DNA of 64,000 bases, from the NCBI GenBank assembly GCA_963832965.1, contig CAWHVW010000003.1:1054001-1118000 (forward strand). The letters are read 5' to 3'. Shown piece after piece: positions 27,017-36,807 of this stretch (position 1 is its first letter; every line of letters starts with the position of its first letter). The stretch is from CAWACP01 sp963832965. Lineage in GTDB: Bacteria; Acidobacteriota; Terriglobia; Bryobacterales; Bryobacteraceae. Both the position numbers and the translations under genes were made by a program. Below the pieces are notes generated by a model. That model did no database searches and was not told the DNA's origin. It worked only from the letters and a program-made list of their open reading frames with translations.

Positions 27017-27619
27017 ATGCTTAGAGACCTGCGCGCCCTCTGGCCGCCGCGTAACAGCCTTGAGGTGGCTCGGCTGGTGGCCATTGCTCTGGTGCTGCTC
27101 AACCTCCCCGCGGTGTGGATGGTATTGCGCCCGCCCGGAGGCTCGCCGGAGGAATTGCAGACCGAGCTGACCGATCTGCGGGCCCAGGTGCGCCAGAACC
27201 GCGATCTGCTTGCGCGCACCCGCCTGCTGGCCACGCGCGTGGAATCGGGACGCTCCGGCGGCCAGCGGTTCATGGATCGATATTTTCTCGACCGCCGCTC
27301 CGCCGCCTCCACCATCGCCGGCGAGCTGGTGGACGACGCCAAGCAAGCCGGCATCACTCTCCGGGATGCCTCCTATCCCACCGAACCGGTGGAAGGCAGC
27401 GACAACCTCAGCATGATGACCGTGGCGGCCAACTTCGACGGCTCCTATGCCGACCTGATCCACCTGCTTGATCGCATCGATAAGTCGTCGCGTCTGTTGA
27501 TTGTGGACAGTCTGCAGGCGGTCCCGCAGCAGGGTTCGGGAAAGCTGAACATCGGTCTGCGCTTCAATGTCTTCGTGCGCGAGGACGAAGACAACCTGGT
27601 TGCGGAGGCGCTGCCATGA
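27017..27619 (+). CDS. pilO: PilO-like pilus assembly protein
   Basis: A 200-aa bitopic protein: one transmembrane helix (VARLVAIALVLLNLPAVWMV), a coiled coil (EELQTELTDLRAQVRQNRDL) and a periplasmic ferredoxin-like domain (STIAGELVDDAKQAGITLRD, FDGSYADLIHLLDRIDKSSR). PilO pairs with PilN to align the inner and outer pilus machinery. The stop overlaps the start of the next gene (ATGA). Confidence 0.82.
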   Translation: MLRDLRALWPPRNSLEVARLVAIALVLLNLPAVWMVLRPPGGSPEELQTELTDLRAQVRQNRDLLARTRLLATRVESGRSGGQRFMDRYFLDRRSAASTIAGELVDDAKQAGITLRDASYPTEPVEGSDNLSMMTVAANFDGSYADLIHLLDRIDKSSRLLIVDSLQAVPQQGSGKLNIGLRFNVFVREDEDNLVAEALP

Positions 27620-28361
27620 AGTGGATGCCGGCAAAACTTGAGGCGGAACCGCTATGGAAGAAGGCCTCGCTAGGCGTGCTGGTGCTGGTGCTGTCGTACC
27701 TGGTGTGGACCAATCTGTTCAGCGGTGGAGGGTCGTCGGAGCCCGCCGCGTCCGCGCCGCGGCACGGGCTGACGCCGTACGCCAATGTCGCGCCCGAATC
27801 CGCGGCGTCCCAGCCGGTTGCAATCGCCGCACAATCGCGAAAGCCGGCCAGCAATGCCGCCGCCCGCAACGCCAGTCTGGAAGACTTCAAGCCGTCCATG
27901 AAACGCGCCCGCCTGCTGGCCAGCGATCCCACGAAAGTGGATCCCACGCTCCGGCTCGATCTTCTGGCCAGGCTGCAGAACGCGAAGTTCGAGGGCAGCA
28001 TGCGCTCTCTGTTCGAGTTCGCACAGGCCCCCCTACCCCCATCAAGGAACCGCCGAAAATCATCATCGCGGGGAGCGCCGGCTTTATTGGCCCGCGGCCT
28101 CTCCCGGCGCCCCAGGCTCCGCCGCCGCCTCCGCCACCGCCGCCCATCCCGCTGAAGTTCTACGGCTTCGTCAATCCGTTGCGGCCGGACATCAAGAGCG
28201 CCTTCTTTCTGGATGGCGACGACATCATGGTGGCCAGCGAGGGTCAAACCATCCGCAACCGCTACCGCATTGTCCGCATTGGCGTGAATTCGGCCGTGGT
28301 GGAAGACACCCAGTATAAGAGTCAACAGACGCTGCCGCTGGCGGAAGAGGAGAAGGGATGA
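27616..28361 (+). pseudogene. PilP-like periplasmic linker, one apparent frameshift
   Basis: From ATG 27616: a cytoplasmic lead, one membrane helix (SLGVLVLVLSYLVWTNLF) and a helical stretch (RLDLLARLQNAKFEGSMRSL). At a six-C run near 28027-28032 the sense moves to another frame: PTPIKEPPKIIIAG, a proline-rich linker with nine consecutive prolines, then a beta domain (PLKFYGFVNPLRPDIKSAFF, IRNRYRIVRIGVNSAVVEDT). One extra C would restore a 248-aa protein. Position after pilO and the C-terminal beta domain point to PilP, which links PilN/O to the secretin. Probably intact in the organism. Confidence 0.72.
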
Positions 28362-29464
28362 CCCGGCCCCGTGGTAACGGCCAGGAGTCCGGCTTCGCGC
28401 TCCTGATGGTGTTTGTGCTGGCGGCCATCATCGCCGTCTCCCTGTATTTCGAGGTGCCGCGAATCATGTTCGAGCGCACTCGCGAGCGCGAGCAGTTGCT
28501 CATTGACCGCGGCGAGCAGTACTCCCTGGCGGTCAGGCGATTCTACGTGAAGTTCGGACGCTGGCCGGTGAGCATGGACGAGCTGGAAAATACCAACAAC
28601 ATCCGCTTCCTCCGCCGCCAGTACAAGGACCCGATGACCGGCAAGGCCGACTGGCGCATTATCCACGAGACCGCCGGAGTCCTCACCGATTCGCTGGTGC
28701 ATCCCGCCAATCCGCTGGGCAACGGCCAGAGCGGCGCCACCGGTGGCACCGGCAGTTCGCAAACCTTCGGCACGCTCACCAGCAGCCAGCCTTTTGGCAC
28801 GCCCCTTTCATCGTCGGATTCCAGCGCCAGCGCGGACCAGCCGGCCCCCAAGGCGTTGGGGCTCCTGTTCCGCCCCAGCGACCGCGGCCCTCTGGGCACC
28901 GCTCATGGCGGCGTATCCGCGGATGACAGCGACGCGCAGTCGTCATCGTCCGCGGGCAACGAGCCGGGTCCCGGTCCGGCCTATCCCGATGCGGGCGCGC
29001 CGGCCCAGGAACCGAGCCCAACGGCGGGCGCGTCAAACGGAAACCCGGCCGCGCCAGACCCCAACGCGATGGTGAATCCGAATCAGCCCGCCGCCGGTTT
29101 AGCCGGAGCCACCGGAGGCACGGGTTCCGTGGCGCAGCAAATCATGGGAAGCCTGATGGCGCCGCGCCAGTCGCCGACGGCCGCTGCACCGGGACAAAAC
29201 CAGTCGATCACGGGCGGCGGAATCGGCATCGCCGGCGTGGCCAGCTCCAGTCCTCTGCAGGGCATCAAGCGCTATAAAGACAAGAGCAAGTACAAAGAGT
29301 GGGAATTCGTTTTCGACATGACCTCGCTGCAGCAACTGCAAAATCCCCAGCAGGCGCAGCCGCAACAACAGCAGCAGCCGGGACAGGCTCAACAGCCCGG
29401 GACGGGATTCGGCGGTGGCACCGCCAGCCCGTCCAGCACTTCGCCCACCAGCACTGGTCCATAG
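28358..29464 (+). CDS. Prepilin-like protein with Pro/Gln-rich tail
   Basis: A 368-aa protein with a type IV prepilin-like N-terminus: a hydrophilic leader ending in Gly13, then FALLMVFVLAAIIAVSLYF, but without the usual Glu at mature position 5. The globular part (YSLAVRRFYVKFGRWPVSMD, FLRRQYKDPMTGKADWRIIH) resembles GspG/GspK-type pseudopilins. Residues about 125-368 are low-complexity Gly/Ser/Pro/Gln-rich and end in a poly-Gln stretch. It is likely a minor pseudopilin of this pilus or secretion system. ATG overlaps the previous stop by 4 nt. Confidence 0.65.
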   Translation: MTRPRGNGQESGFALLMVFVLAAIIAVSLYFEVPRIMFERTREREQLLIDRGEQYSLAVRRFYVKFGRWPVSMDELENTNNIRFLRRQYKDPMTGKADWRIIHETAGVLTDSLVHPANPLGNGQSGATGGTGSSQTFGTLTSSQPFGTPLSSSDSSASADQPAPKALGLLFRPSDRGPLGTAHGGVSADDSDAQSSSSAGNEPGPGPAYPDAGAPAQEPSPTAGASNGNPAAPDPNAMVNPNQPAAGLAGATGGTGSVAQQIMGSLMAPRQSPTAAAPGQNQSITGGGIGIAGVASSSPLQGIKRYKDKSKYKEWEFVFDMTSLQQLQNPQQAQPQQQQQPGQAQQPGTGFGGGTASPSSTSPTSTGP

Positions 29465-29480
29465 ACTCCAAAGTGCTTCC

Positions 29481-29547
29481 AGTGGGGCAGGGCCGTGCCC
29501 TGCCTTGTGGGGCAGGATTACATCCTGCGGCCGATTTTCAATCGGCC
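29481..29547. repeat. REP-like repeat plus two further hairpins between convergent genes
   Basis: AGTGGGGCAGGGCCGTGCCC (29481 on) is a member of the REP-like family at 4315, 34334 and 61595. It is followed by hairpins GCAGGATTACATCCTGC (29512-29528) and GGCCGATTTTCAATCGGCC (29529-29547). The array lies between convergent gene ends and may terminate transcription from both sides. Confidence 0.7.
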
Positions 29548-29556
29548 CGACCTGTC

Positions 29557-32500
29557 TCAAGGCCGGACCGTAGCCGTGCGCTCCAGCTTTCCCCAGCCCA
29601 CCAGCCGCCCGCGCATCGCATACAGCACGGATTTCCCCAGCACGTAATACATCAGCTGGCGGTAATAAATCCGCTGGAAAAACAGCAGCGCGACATCCCA
29701 CGGGGCCACACCCTCCAGCGCGTAAGCGAGCAGAGCGGTGAGCAGCTCCAGCAGGAACAGCCCGAGATAATACAGCAGCACGATCCGCCAGTTCCCCGCG
29801 AACAGCGCAATAATCATGGCCACCTCGGCAAACGGCGACAGCGCCGCCAGCAGCACCTGGAAAATCCAGATGCTGGGCAGCGCCAGCATCCCCAGAAATC
29901 CGTATGCCGGATTGAACGTGGCGTCGCGATGCTTCCATACCGCCTGCAGCGTTCCAAACGCCCAGCGGAAACGCTGCTTCGCCAGGCCGCTGGTTTTCTC
30001 CGGCGCCTCCGTCCACGCCACCGCCTCTTCGTCGTAGCGAATCTCGTAACCCAGCCGCCGGATGGAAAGCGTCAGGTCGGTATCTTCGGCCAGCGTGTCG
30101 TGTCCGAATCCGCCGAGGGTGACGATCAGATCCTTGCGCCACGCCCCCGCCGCGCCCGGCACCACCGTGATGGCGTTGAGCAAATCCAGCGCGCGCCGGT
30201 CCAGGTTGAACCCCATGATGTATTCCACCGCCTGGAACCGCGTAATCAGCGTGTGCCGGTTGCCCACGCGCGCGTTGCCCGATACCGCTCCCACCCGCTC
30301 ATCCGAAAAGTGACGCGACAGATTCTCGATGGCGCCGCGGCGAAAAATGGTGTCGGCATCGAGAGCAATCAGAATGTTGTTGCGCGCTCTGGCGATGGCC
30401 CGGTTCAGCGCGGCCGATTTACCCGCGTTCGCCTGGCTCAGAATCACCACGCGATCATCCGCTCCGAACTGCTCCCGCAGCACCGCCAGCGTGGCGTCCT
30501 TCGATCCGTCGTCCACCACCACCACCTCAATGCCGTCGTATCCGTTCTCCAGCACGGAGCGCACCGTTCTCTCAATCACCTTCTCTTCGTTGTAAGCGGC
30601 AATGATCACCGATACCGGCGGATGGAACCCGGCGTCGAAGCGCCTGCGCCGGGCTTTGAACTTCTGCAGAATCGCCAGAATGCCGTACACCAGAGATCGC
30701 AGCAGCGTCAGATAAATCGCCATCAGGAACAACAATCCCACGGCCTTCTTGAAGTTGCCCTTGGTGATGAGCGCCTCGCCTTCGATCTCCGCCAGCCGCA
30801 TCTCCTGGCGCGAGGGCACCGGCATCACCTCCGCGCGCGTCCGGCCCATGATATCTTCCAGCGTCACAAACTGGTAGCCCTTGCCGCGCAGCGTCTCAAT
30901 CAGCGTGGGCAGCGCCCGCGACGTGGCGGTGCGGTCGCCGCCGGCGTCGTGCAGCAGGATCAGGTGATTGCTCTCGCCCTCCTCCGCGCTGTCGTTCAGT
31001 TCACTCACCACCTCGCTCACAATCCCCTCGGCGGTGCTTCCATGTTCCCAGTCGCGCGGGTCGATACTCTCGGCGATGGTCACGTAACCCTGTTGCTGCG
31101 CTTCCTCGATGGGCACGATCTCATCGGGCGTGGTGGGCTCGCTGTCCGCGTTGTAGGGCGGGCGGAACAGAATGGTGCCGTGCCCCAGCTCGCGCTCGAT
31201 AATCCGCAGCGTGGTGCTCAGTTCGATGCGCACGTGCTCGGGCGATAGTTTCGCGATGTTCGGATGGTCGTAGGTGTGATTGCCGATGGTGTGCCCCTCG
31301 CGGTACTCCCGCCGGATCAGGCCGGCGTTCTCCTCCGCGTTCACTCCTACTACAAAGAAGGTGGCGGGAACGTGATTGGTGCCCAGAATATCCAGCACCC
31401 GCGGCGTGTATTCGGGCGACGGGCCGTCGTCGAAAGTAAGGCTGATCAGCTTATCGCTCACCCCGCCGCTGCGCTCGATCACATAGTAGGAGGGATAGGT
31501 TTGATACTGCTCGAAGAAGTCTCCGGTGTCCTTGTCCAGCCACACGTTGCGGCTGCCGTCGTGCGGCGTGTCCACGATGCGCAGCACCTCGCCCTCGCCG
31601 TAGCGGTCGGGTGAAGCCGCGGAGGTGAGCTTGAACAGCGGCCCGGGGTTGAAGCTGTCATCCGGCCATTTGGGTTGTTGCAGCACCGTCCAGAGGCCGG
31701 GATCTTCCGCGCCCAGCCGCCACACCGCCACGCCGCGGAAATCGGAGTCGGCCACGTCGGCGATCTGGTTCAGCGCCGTGGTCGCGTCCAGAAACCACAC
31801 TTCGTGCTGGTCGCCGCCCGTGGTGTATCGCAGAAACGGATTCTCGCTGGCGCCATCCCACGTAATCTGCGCCTTGTTGCCCTCCGCGGCGGCGATGGTG
31901 TCGCTGAACTTCACTTCCGTGCCGCCCTTCTGTCCAATCACCCAGTCGTATCCGTAAGCGCCGAACCCGATCACCGTCTTCTCTTTCGGCACCACCTTCT
32001 CCAACGCTCCGAGCTGGCTGTAAAACCAGCTTTCCGACGCCACCGGCCCGGGCGCGCTGGATTGATAATGTTCGTCGTACACCATGGGGATCAGATAGTC
32101 GTCAATCGCGCCCAGGCGCTTGAGATCGTAACTGTCGTCGTCCACCGGAACCGCCTGGGTGAGCAGCAGTCCGGCGGGCTGCAGCTTCGCGCGCAACTCC
32201 TCCATGAAGCGCACCAGGGCGTCACGGTCCCCCGATTTTAGCTCCTCGAAATCCACGCACACGCCCGCGAATTTGTGCTCCTGAATATTGCTGTAGATGT
32301 TGTCGATAAGGTTGTCACGCGCGTCGGCGTTGTTGAGCGCGCGATGCAGGTCCGCGGCCTGCCAGCCGTCGCGGTAGTTGTTGATCTCGGCGAGGATGGG
32401 CACGTGGGCGTTGGCGGCAATCTGCACCACCGAATCGTCGGTGTTGTCGGATACGTCGCCCTGGCCGTTCTCCAGCACCAGCCACTCCGGGATCAGGTGG

Positions 32501-32895
32501 GTAAGCTGCGAAAGGTGCAGCCGGAGCGAAGACATGCTGGCTTCGTCCCAGTTGACGTAATAGCCAAACACCAGGGGCTGGGCTTCGTGCGGAGGCGCGG
32601 CCGTGTGCGGATGCACCGCCGGGTTGCCGCCGTTGCGGATGTATTTCACCGGGTGGATACGATAGGGGACGTTCAAAGCCGCCTTCTCCCCGCGAATGAT
32701 GGACGGCACCTCGCCGAAGTTGGCCAGATGCTGCACCTGCGGCAATCCCAGCGGCGGCAGTTGCGCGTTGCTGAAAATGCTCAGGACCAGCACCAGCACC
32801 AGCCCCACGGCAAGCACGCCGGCGACGCCGAACACACGCCGGAAGCGGCTCCAGCGCCGGCCCGTGGGGTCGTAGAAAACGAAAGAAGTGCCCAT
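29557..32895 (-). CDS. Trimodular membrane enzyme: GH18-like, polysaccharide deacetylase, family 2 glycosyltransferase
   Basis: An 1112-aa fusion. An N-terminal transmembrane helix (VAGVLAVGLVLVLVLSIF) precedes a GH18-like domain (about 90-420; active-site strand GVCVDFEELK near 213). A NodB polysaccharide deacetylase follows (about 480-690; TFDDGPSPEY, GNHTYDHPNI, RPPYN). After a membrane helix comes a family 2 glycosyltransferase (about 760-1000; VSVIIAAYNEE, VVVDDGSKD, ALDADT, AEDTD, QRFRW), then several C-terminal helices. The GT2 resembles chitin/hyaluronan-type processive synthases. It probably makes, trims and deacetylates an exported glycan. ATG 32895 is chosen; the frame extends far upstream but only as a shadow of the transporter gene. 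Confidence 0.88.
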   Translation of the reverse strand: MGTSFVFYDPTGRRWSRFRRVFGVAGVLAVGLVLVLVLSIFSNAQLPPLGLPQVQHLANFGEVPSIIRGEKAALNVPYRIHPVKYIRNGGNPAVHPHTAAPPHEAQPLVFGYYVNWDEASMSSLRLHLSQLTHLIPEWLVLENGQGDVSDNTDDSVVQIAANAHVPILAEINNYRDGWQAADLHRALNNADARDNLIDNIYSNIQEHKFAGVCVDFEELKSGDRDALVRFMEELRAKLQPAGLLLTQAVPVDDDSYDLKRLGAIDDYLIPMVYDEHYQSSAPGPVASESWFYSQLGALEKVVPKEKTVIGFGAYGYDWVIGQKGGTEVKFSDTIAAAEGNKAQITWDGASENPFLRYTTGGDQHEVWFLDATTALNQIADVADSDFRGVAVWRLGAEDPGLWTVLQQPKWPDDSFNPGPLFKLTSAASPDRYGEGEVLRIVDTPHDGSRNVWLDKDTGDFFEQYQTYPSYYVIERSGGVSDKLISLTFDDGPSPEYTPRVLDILGTNHVPATFFVVGVNAEENAGLIRREYREGHTIGNHTYDHPNIAKLSPEHVRIELSTTLRIIERELGHGTILFRPPYNADSEPTTPDEIVPIEEAQQQGYVTIAESIDPRDWEHGSTAEGIVSEVVSELNDSAEEGESNHLILLHDAGGDRTATSRALPTLIETLRGKGYQFVTLEDIMGRTRAEVMPVPSRQEMRLAEIEGEALITKGNFKKAVGLLFLMAIYLTLLRSLVYGILAILQKFKARRRRFDAGFHPPVSVIIAAYNEEKVIERTVRSVLENGYDGIEVVVVDDGSKDATLAVLREQFGADDRVVILSQANAGKSAALNRAIARARNNILIALDADTIFRRGAIENLSRHFSDERVGAVSGNARVGNRHTLITRFQAVEYIMGFNLDRRALDLLNAITVVPGAAGAWRKDLIVTLGGFGHDTLAEDTDLTLSIRRLGYEIRYDEEAVAWTEAPEKTSGLAKQRFRWAFGTLQAVWKHRDATFNPAYGFLGMLALPSIWIFQVLLAALSPFAEVAMIIALFAGNWRIVLLYYLGLFLLELLTALLAYALEGVAPWDVALLFFQRIYYRQLMYYVLGKSVLYAMRGRLVGWGKLERTATVRP

Positions 32896-32955
32896 CCTGC
32901 TACTTAGATGGGAACATGCGCGGATTCGCTGCGTCCACTGTGATAGCATCGCCTC

Positions 32956-34305
32956 TTGCCCGGGGAAACTCACAATCTCTCCGTCATCGAAAAGATCGGG
33001 TACGCGTTCGGCGATGGCGCTTCCAACCTGATCTGGATGACGTTCATCTATTTCCAGCTCAATTTCTATACCGACATCTTCGGGCTCGCGCCCGCCGCGC
33101 TGGGGCTCATGCTCCTGATCACGCGCACCTGGGACATGTTCTTCGACGTGTTCATCGGCACCATTGCGGACCGCACGCATACGCGCTGGGGCAAGTTCCG
33201 TCCGTATCTCCTCTGGATGGCCCTTCCCTTCGGCATCATGAGCGTGGCCACTTTCACCACGCCGTCGTTCAGCCCCTCCGGAAAGCTGATCTACGCCTAC
33301 GTGACGCTCTCGCTGATGATGGTGGTGTATTCGGCCATCAATATTCCGTACTCCGCCCTGATGGGCGTGATTTCGCCCGATTCCCAGCAGCGCACCAGCC
33401 TGTCCTCCTGGCGATTCACCTTCGCCTTCCTCGGCGGCCTGGTGGTGCAGTTTTCCACCCTGCGGCTGGTGGATTTCTTCGGGAAAGGAAACCAGGTCCG
33501 CGGCTATGAGCTTACGCTGGGCGTCTATGCCGTGGCCGCCGTGGTGCTGTTTCTGGTGACCTTCGCCACCACGCGCGAGCGCGTGCAGCCGGTGCAGGAC
33601 CAGAACACATCGCGAGCCCGGGACCTGCAGGATCTGCTCACCAACGGCCCCTGGCTGGTGTTGTGCACCCTGGGTATTCTCACGGTTTGCTTCGTGGCCA
33701 TTCGCGGCGCGGCCATCGTCTATTACTTCAAGTACTACATGGGCGATTCCAAAGCGGCGGCCAGCTTCATGGTGGTGGGCTCGGTGATGTCGGTCCTCGG
33801 CACCTTCCTCGTTCAGTACGTCACGCCATTCACCGGAAGGAAGAAGGCCTTCATGGGCTGCATGCTGCTGTCCACCGTGGCCCTGGTTTTTTCCTACTGG
33901 GTGAGGCCGGATCAGCTCGCTCTGCTCTATGCGTACAACATTGTTTACTGTCTGCTCACCGGGCCCACGTCCGCTCTGCTGTGGGCCATGTTTGCGGATA
34001 CGGCCGATTACTCGGAATGGCGCAAGGGACGGCGCGCCACCGGCCTGATTTACTCCGCTTCGGGAATGTCCAACAAGTTCGGCTGGGTGATTGGAGGCGC
34101 GCTGGTCGGCTTGCTGCTCGATCGATACGGTTATCAGGCCAATGTCGCGCAAACGGCGGAAGGCAAGCACGGCATCCGTCTGCTGATGGCTCTGGCCCCG
34201 GCCGTGGGAACTTTGCTGGCCGGGCTGGGCATGGTCTTCTACCGCCTGAACGAAGCGACCATGCAGAAGATCCAGGCAGAGCTGGCCGTCACGCGGGCGA
34301 AATAA
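32956..34305 (+). CDS. GPH-family sugar:cation symporter
   Basis: A 449-aa transporter of the glycoside-pentoside-hexuronide family within the major facilitator superfamily. It has twelve hydrophobic segments and the loop motif DRTHTRWGKFRPYLLW with GTIAD before it. It starts at TTG 32956, the only start after an in-frame stop at 32944. It is divergent from the glycan enzyme (60-nt gap) and followed by a GH94 phosphorylase, so it probably imports an oligosaccharide used by that enzyme. The direction and substrate are inferred. Confidence 0.87.
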   Translation: MPGETHNLSVIEKIGYAFGDGASNLIWMTFIYFQLNFYTDIFGLAPAALGLMLLITRTWDMFFDVFIGTIADRTHTRWGKFRPYLLWMALPFGIMSVATFTTPSFSPSGKLIYAYVTLSLMMVVYSAINIPYSALMGVISPDSQQRTSLSSWRFTFAFLGGLVVQFSTLRLVDFFGKGNQVRGYELTLGVYAVAAVVLFLVTFATTRERVQPVQDQNTSRARDLQDLLTNGPWLVLCTLGILTVCFVAIRGAAIVYYFKYYMGDSKAAASFMVVGSVMSVLGTFLVQYVTPFTGRKKAFMGCMLLSTVALVFSYWVRPDQLALLYAYNIVYCLLTGPTSALLWAMFADTADYSEWRKGRRATGLIYSASGMSNKFGWVIGGALVGLLLDRYGYQANVAQTAEGKHGIRLLMALAPAVGTLLAGLGMVFYRLNEATMQKIQAELAVTRAK

Positions 34306-34333
34306 CCTTGGTCTACACTTGAGAATCTGGCTC

Positions 34334-34377
34334 CGAAGTGGGCAGTGCCATGCCCTGCAGCGGGGCTCTCAGCCCGG
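34334..34377. repeat. REP-like palindromic intergenic repeat, copy 3
   Basis: GAAGTGGGCAGTGCCATGCC followed by CTGCAGCGGGGCTCTCAGCC, closely matching the repeat at 4315-4359 including the same two-hairpin order. It lies just before the GH94 gene and partly overlaps a false upstream extension of it. Confidence 0.7.
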
Positions 34378-34395
34378 GAAGCCGGGACTCATAAC

Positions 34396-36792
34396 ATGCA
34401 ATACGGCTACTTCGACGACGCTAACAAGGAATACGTAATTACTCGTCCGGACACGCCCCGGTCCTGGAGTAACTATCTGGGCAGCACCGAATACGGCGCC
34501 ATTATTACCAACAACGCCGGTGGCTACAGCTTCTATAAGTCCGCCGCGCAGGGCCGCTTCACCCGCCTGCGTTTCAACTCCATCCCCATGGATCAGCCGG
34601 GCCGCTACATCTACCTGCACGACCACGAAAACGGCGACTACTGGTCCGCCTCCTGGCAGCCCGTGGGCAAGCCGCTCGATGCCTACAAATCCGAGTGCCG
34701 CCACGGCAGCGCCTACACCATCATTACCTCCGAATACTCCGGCATCCGAGCCGAAACCACTTACTTCGTTCCCCTCGGCCGCGACTTCGAATGCTGGCGC
34801 GTTCGCCTCACCAACACCGGCAACAAGGCCCGCCGCCTAACCGCCTTCACCTACGTCGAATACGCCGGCAACTGGAGTTCCTGGGACGACCTCATCAATC
34901 TCCAGTACACCCAGCACATCGTGAAAATGGCCGTCGAAGACAATATCATCGACCACGGCACCAACGTCAACATCCCCCCCATGCCCGATAACTTCCAGGA
35001 GAAGGATCAGGGGCGCCACACTTTCCTCGCGCTGGTGGGTTCCGAAGTCACTGGCTACGACACCGATCGCATGGCCTTCCTCGGCGCCTACCGCACGTAC
35101 TCGAATCCGGTTGCGGTCGAACGGGGACACTGCGCCAATTCACTGGCGGTGGGCGACAACGGCTGCGGCGTCCTCGAGACGAAAATTCGCCTCGATCCCG
35201 GCGAAACCCGCGAGTTTCTCGTGCTCATGGGCGTTGGCAAGGCTGGCGAGCAGGGCCGCCACGCCGCCGGCGAATTCCGGGACCTGAATAAGGTCAACGA
35301 AGAGCTAAGCCGCCTGAAGGCTTACTGGCACATGCGCATTGCCGGACTCACCGTGGACACGCCCGACGCCGAATTCAACAGCATGTTGAACATGTGGAGC
35401 CCGTTCAACTGCCTGATGACTTATGCATGGTCGCGCGCCGCCAGTCTGATTTATGCGGGCGAGCGCGACGGCCTGGGTTATCGCGACACCGTGCAGGACA
35501 TGCTCGGCGTGATGCACGCCATCCCCGAAGAAGCCATCCAGCGTCTGCAGTTGATGATCACCGGCCAGGTCTCCACCGGCGGCGCCATGCCCGTGGTGAA
35601 GCAGTTCGCGCATCGGCCCGGTTCGGAAAATCCGCCCCGCGAACAAGAGTATCGCTCCGACGATTGCCTGTGGCTGTTCAACGCCATCCCCGCGTACGTC
35701 AAGGAAACCGGCGATGTTTCCTTCTACTACAGCAAAGGCTTTCCCTATGCCGATCAAGGCGAGGACACCGTGCTCGGGCACATGAAGCGGGCCATCCTCT
35801 TCAATGTGAATCGCTCCGGCGCGCACGGTCTCCCTTGCGGGTTGTCCGCCGATTGGAACGATTGCATTCGTCTCGGCGAACAGGGCGAATCGGTATTTGT
35901 GGCCTTCCAGCTCCGCTACGCGCTGGCCGTCTATCTGGACGTGTGCGGCCTGCTGGAGGACCGCGAGGAGACAGAGTGGGCGCAACGCCACCTCGACAGT
36001 TTGGATGGCCACCTGCGCGAGCACGCCTGGGATGGCGAATGGTATCTGCGCGCATATCGCGCGGACGGTTTCAAGTTCGGATCGCACGAGAGCCAGGAAG
36101 GCAGCATCTTCCTGACCCCGCAGTCATGGGCGGTGCTGAGTGGCCACGCCAGCCCGGAACGCGCCGCCCGCGCCATGCAGTCCGTGCGCGACCGCCTGGC
36201 CACTGAATACGGGCTCATGATTTGCGATCCGCCGTACGTCGACACCGATTACAATGTGATGCGCGCGGCCCTGTTCAATCCCGGGATGAAAGAAAACGGC
36301 GCCATCTTCACGCACACCCAGGGATGGACCGTGATGGCGGAAACCATGCTGGGGCACGGCGACCTGGCCTGGCAATACTTCCGCGCCACCCTCCCCAGCG
36401 CCTGGAACACCCGCGCCGATCTGCGCGAGATTGAGCCGTACGTCTATTGCCAGTTCACGCACAGCCGGTACAGCCCGCGCTTCGGCGCATCGCGGGTGCC
36501 GTGGCTGAGCGGCTCCGCGGCCTGGTCCTTCTTCACCGCGACGCAGTACATTCTGGGCCTTCAGCCGGATTACCACGGCCTGCGCATCGACCCATGCATT
36601 CCCGCCGCGTGGAAGGGCTTCCAGACAACGCGCGTGTTTCGCGGCAGAAAAATACACGTGGATGTTCGCAACCCCGCGGGCGTTCAGAAGGGCGTGCGGT
36701 CACTCACGCTCAACGGCGCGCCGCTGCAGGGCAACTTCATCCCCGCGGCGATGCTGGCGGAAGAGAACCAGGTGCTGGCGGAGATGGGCTGA
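34396..36792 (+). CDS. GH94-family disaccharide phosphorylase
   Basis: A 798-aa enzyme of glycoside hydrolase family 94 (cellobiose/chitobiose phosphorylase group). The N-terminal beta domain (QYGYFDDANKEYVITRPDTP, WSNYLGSTEYGAIITNNAGG) is followed by the (alpha/alpha)6 catalytic domain with the general acid in DWND (residues 486-489) and GERDGLGYRDTVQDMLGV, plus the late SGSAAWSFFTATQYILGLQP. It would split a beta-linked disaccharide with phosphate to give sugar-1-phosphate. The GH18/NodB/GT2 neighbour makes a chito-disaccharide substrate attractive, but cellobiose or others are possible. ATG 34396 starts where family homology begins. Confidence 0.9.
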   Translation: MQYGYFDDANKEYVITRPDTPRSWSNYLGSTEYGAIITNNAGGYSFYKSAAQGRFTRLRFNSIPMDQPGRYIYLHDHENGDYWSASWQPVGKPLDAYKSECRHGSAYTIITSEYSGIRAETTYFVPLGRDFECWRVRLTNTGNKARRLTAFTYVEYAGNWSSWDDLINLQYTQHIVKMAVEDNIIDHGTNVNIPPMPDNFQEKDQGRHTFLALVGSEVTGYDTDRMAFLGAYRTYSNPVAVERGHCANSLAVGDNGCGVLETKIRLDPGETREFLVLMGVGKAGEQGRHAAGEFRDLNKVNEELSRLKAYWHMRIAGLTVDTPDAEFNSMLNMWSPFNCLMTYAWSRAASLIYAGERDGLGYRDTVQDMLGVMHAIPEEAIQRLQLMITGQVSTGGAMPVVKQFAHRPGSENPPREQEYRSDDCLWLFNAIPAYVKETGDVSFYYSKGFPYADQGEDTVLGHMKRAILFNVNRSGAHGLPCGLSADWNDCIRLGEQGESVFVAFQLRYALAVYLDVCGLLEDREETEWAQRHLDSLDGHLREHAWDGEWYLRAYRADGFKFGSHESQEGSIFLTPQSWAVLSGHASPERAARAMQSVRDRLATEYGLMICDPPYVDTDYNVMRAALFNPGMKENGAIFTHTQGWTVMAETMLGHGDLAWQYFRATLPSAWNTRADLREIEPYVYCQFTHSRYSPRFGASRVPWLSGSAAWSFFTATQYILGLQPDYHGLRIDPCIPAAWKGFQTTRVFRGRKIHVDVRNPAGVQKGVRSLTLNGAPLQGNFIPAAMLAEENQVLAEMG

Positions 36793-36807
36793 GGCAGGCT
36801 CCGCTCT

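Noticed and set aside
29299..31248. A 649-aa plus-strand frame opposite the glycan enzyme
   Set aside because: Arg/Gln/His-rich shadow without domain motifs; the minus strand has clear GT2 and NodB motifs.
32896..34170. An N-terminal extension of about 425 aa to the GH18-NodB-GT2 protein in the same open frame
   Set aside because: It lies antisense to the well-supported symporter gene, is His/Gly/Glu-rich as expected of a shadow frame, and the membrane helix and start at 32895 fit the family.
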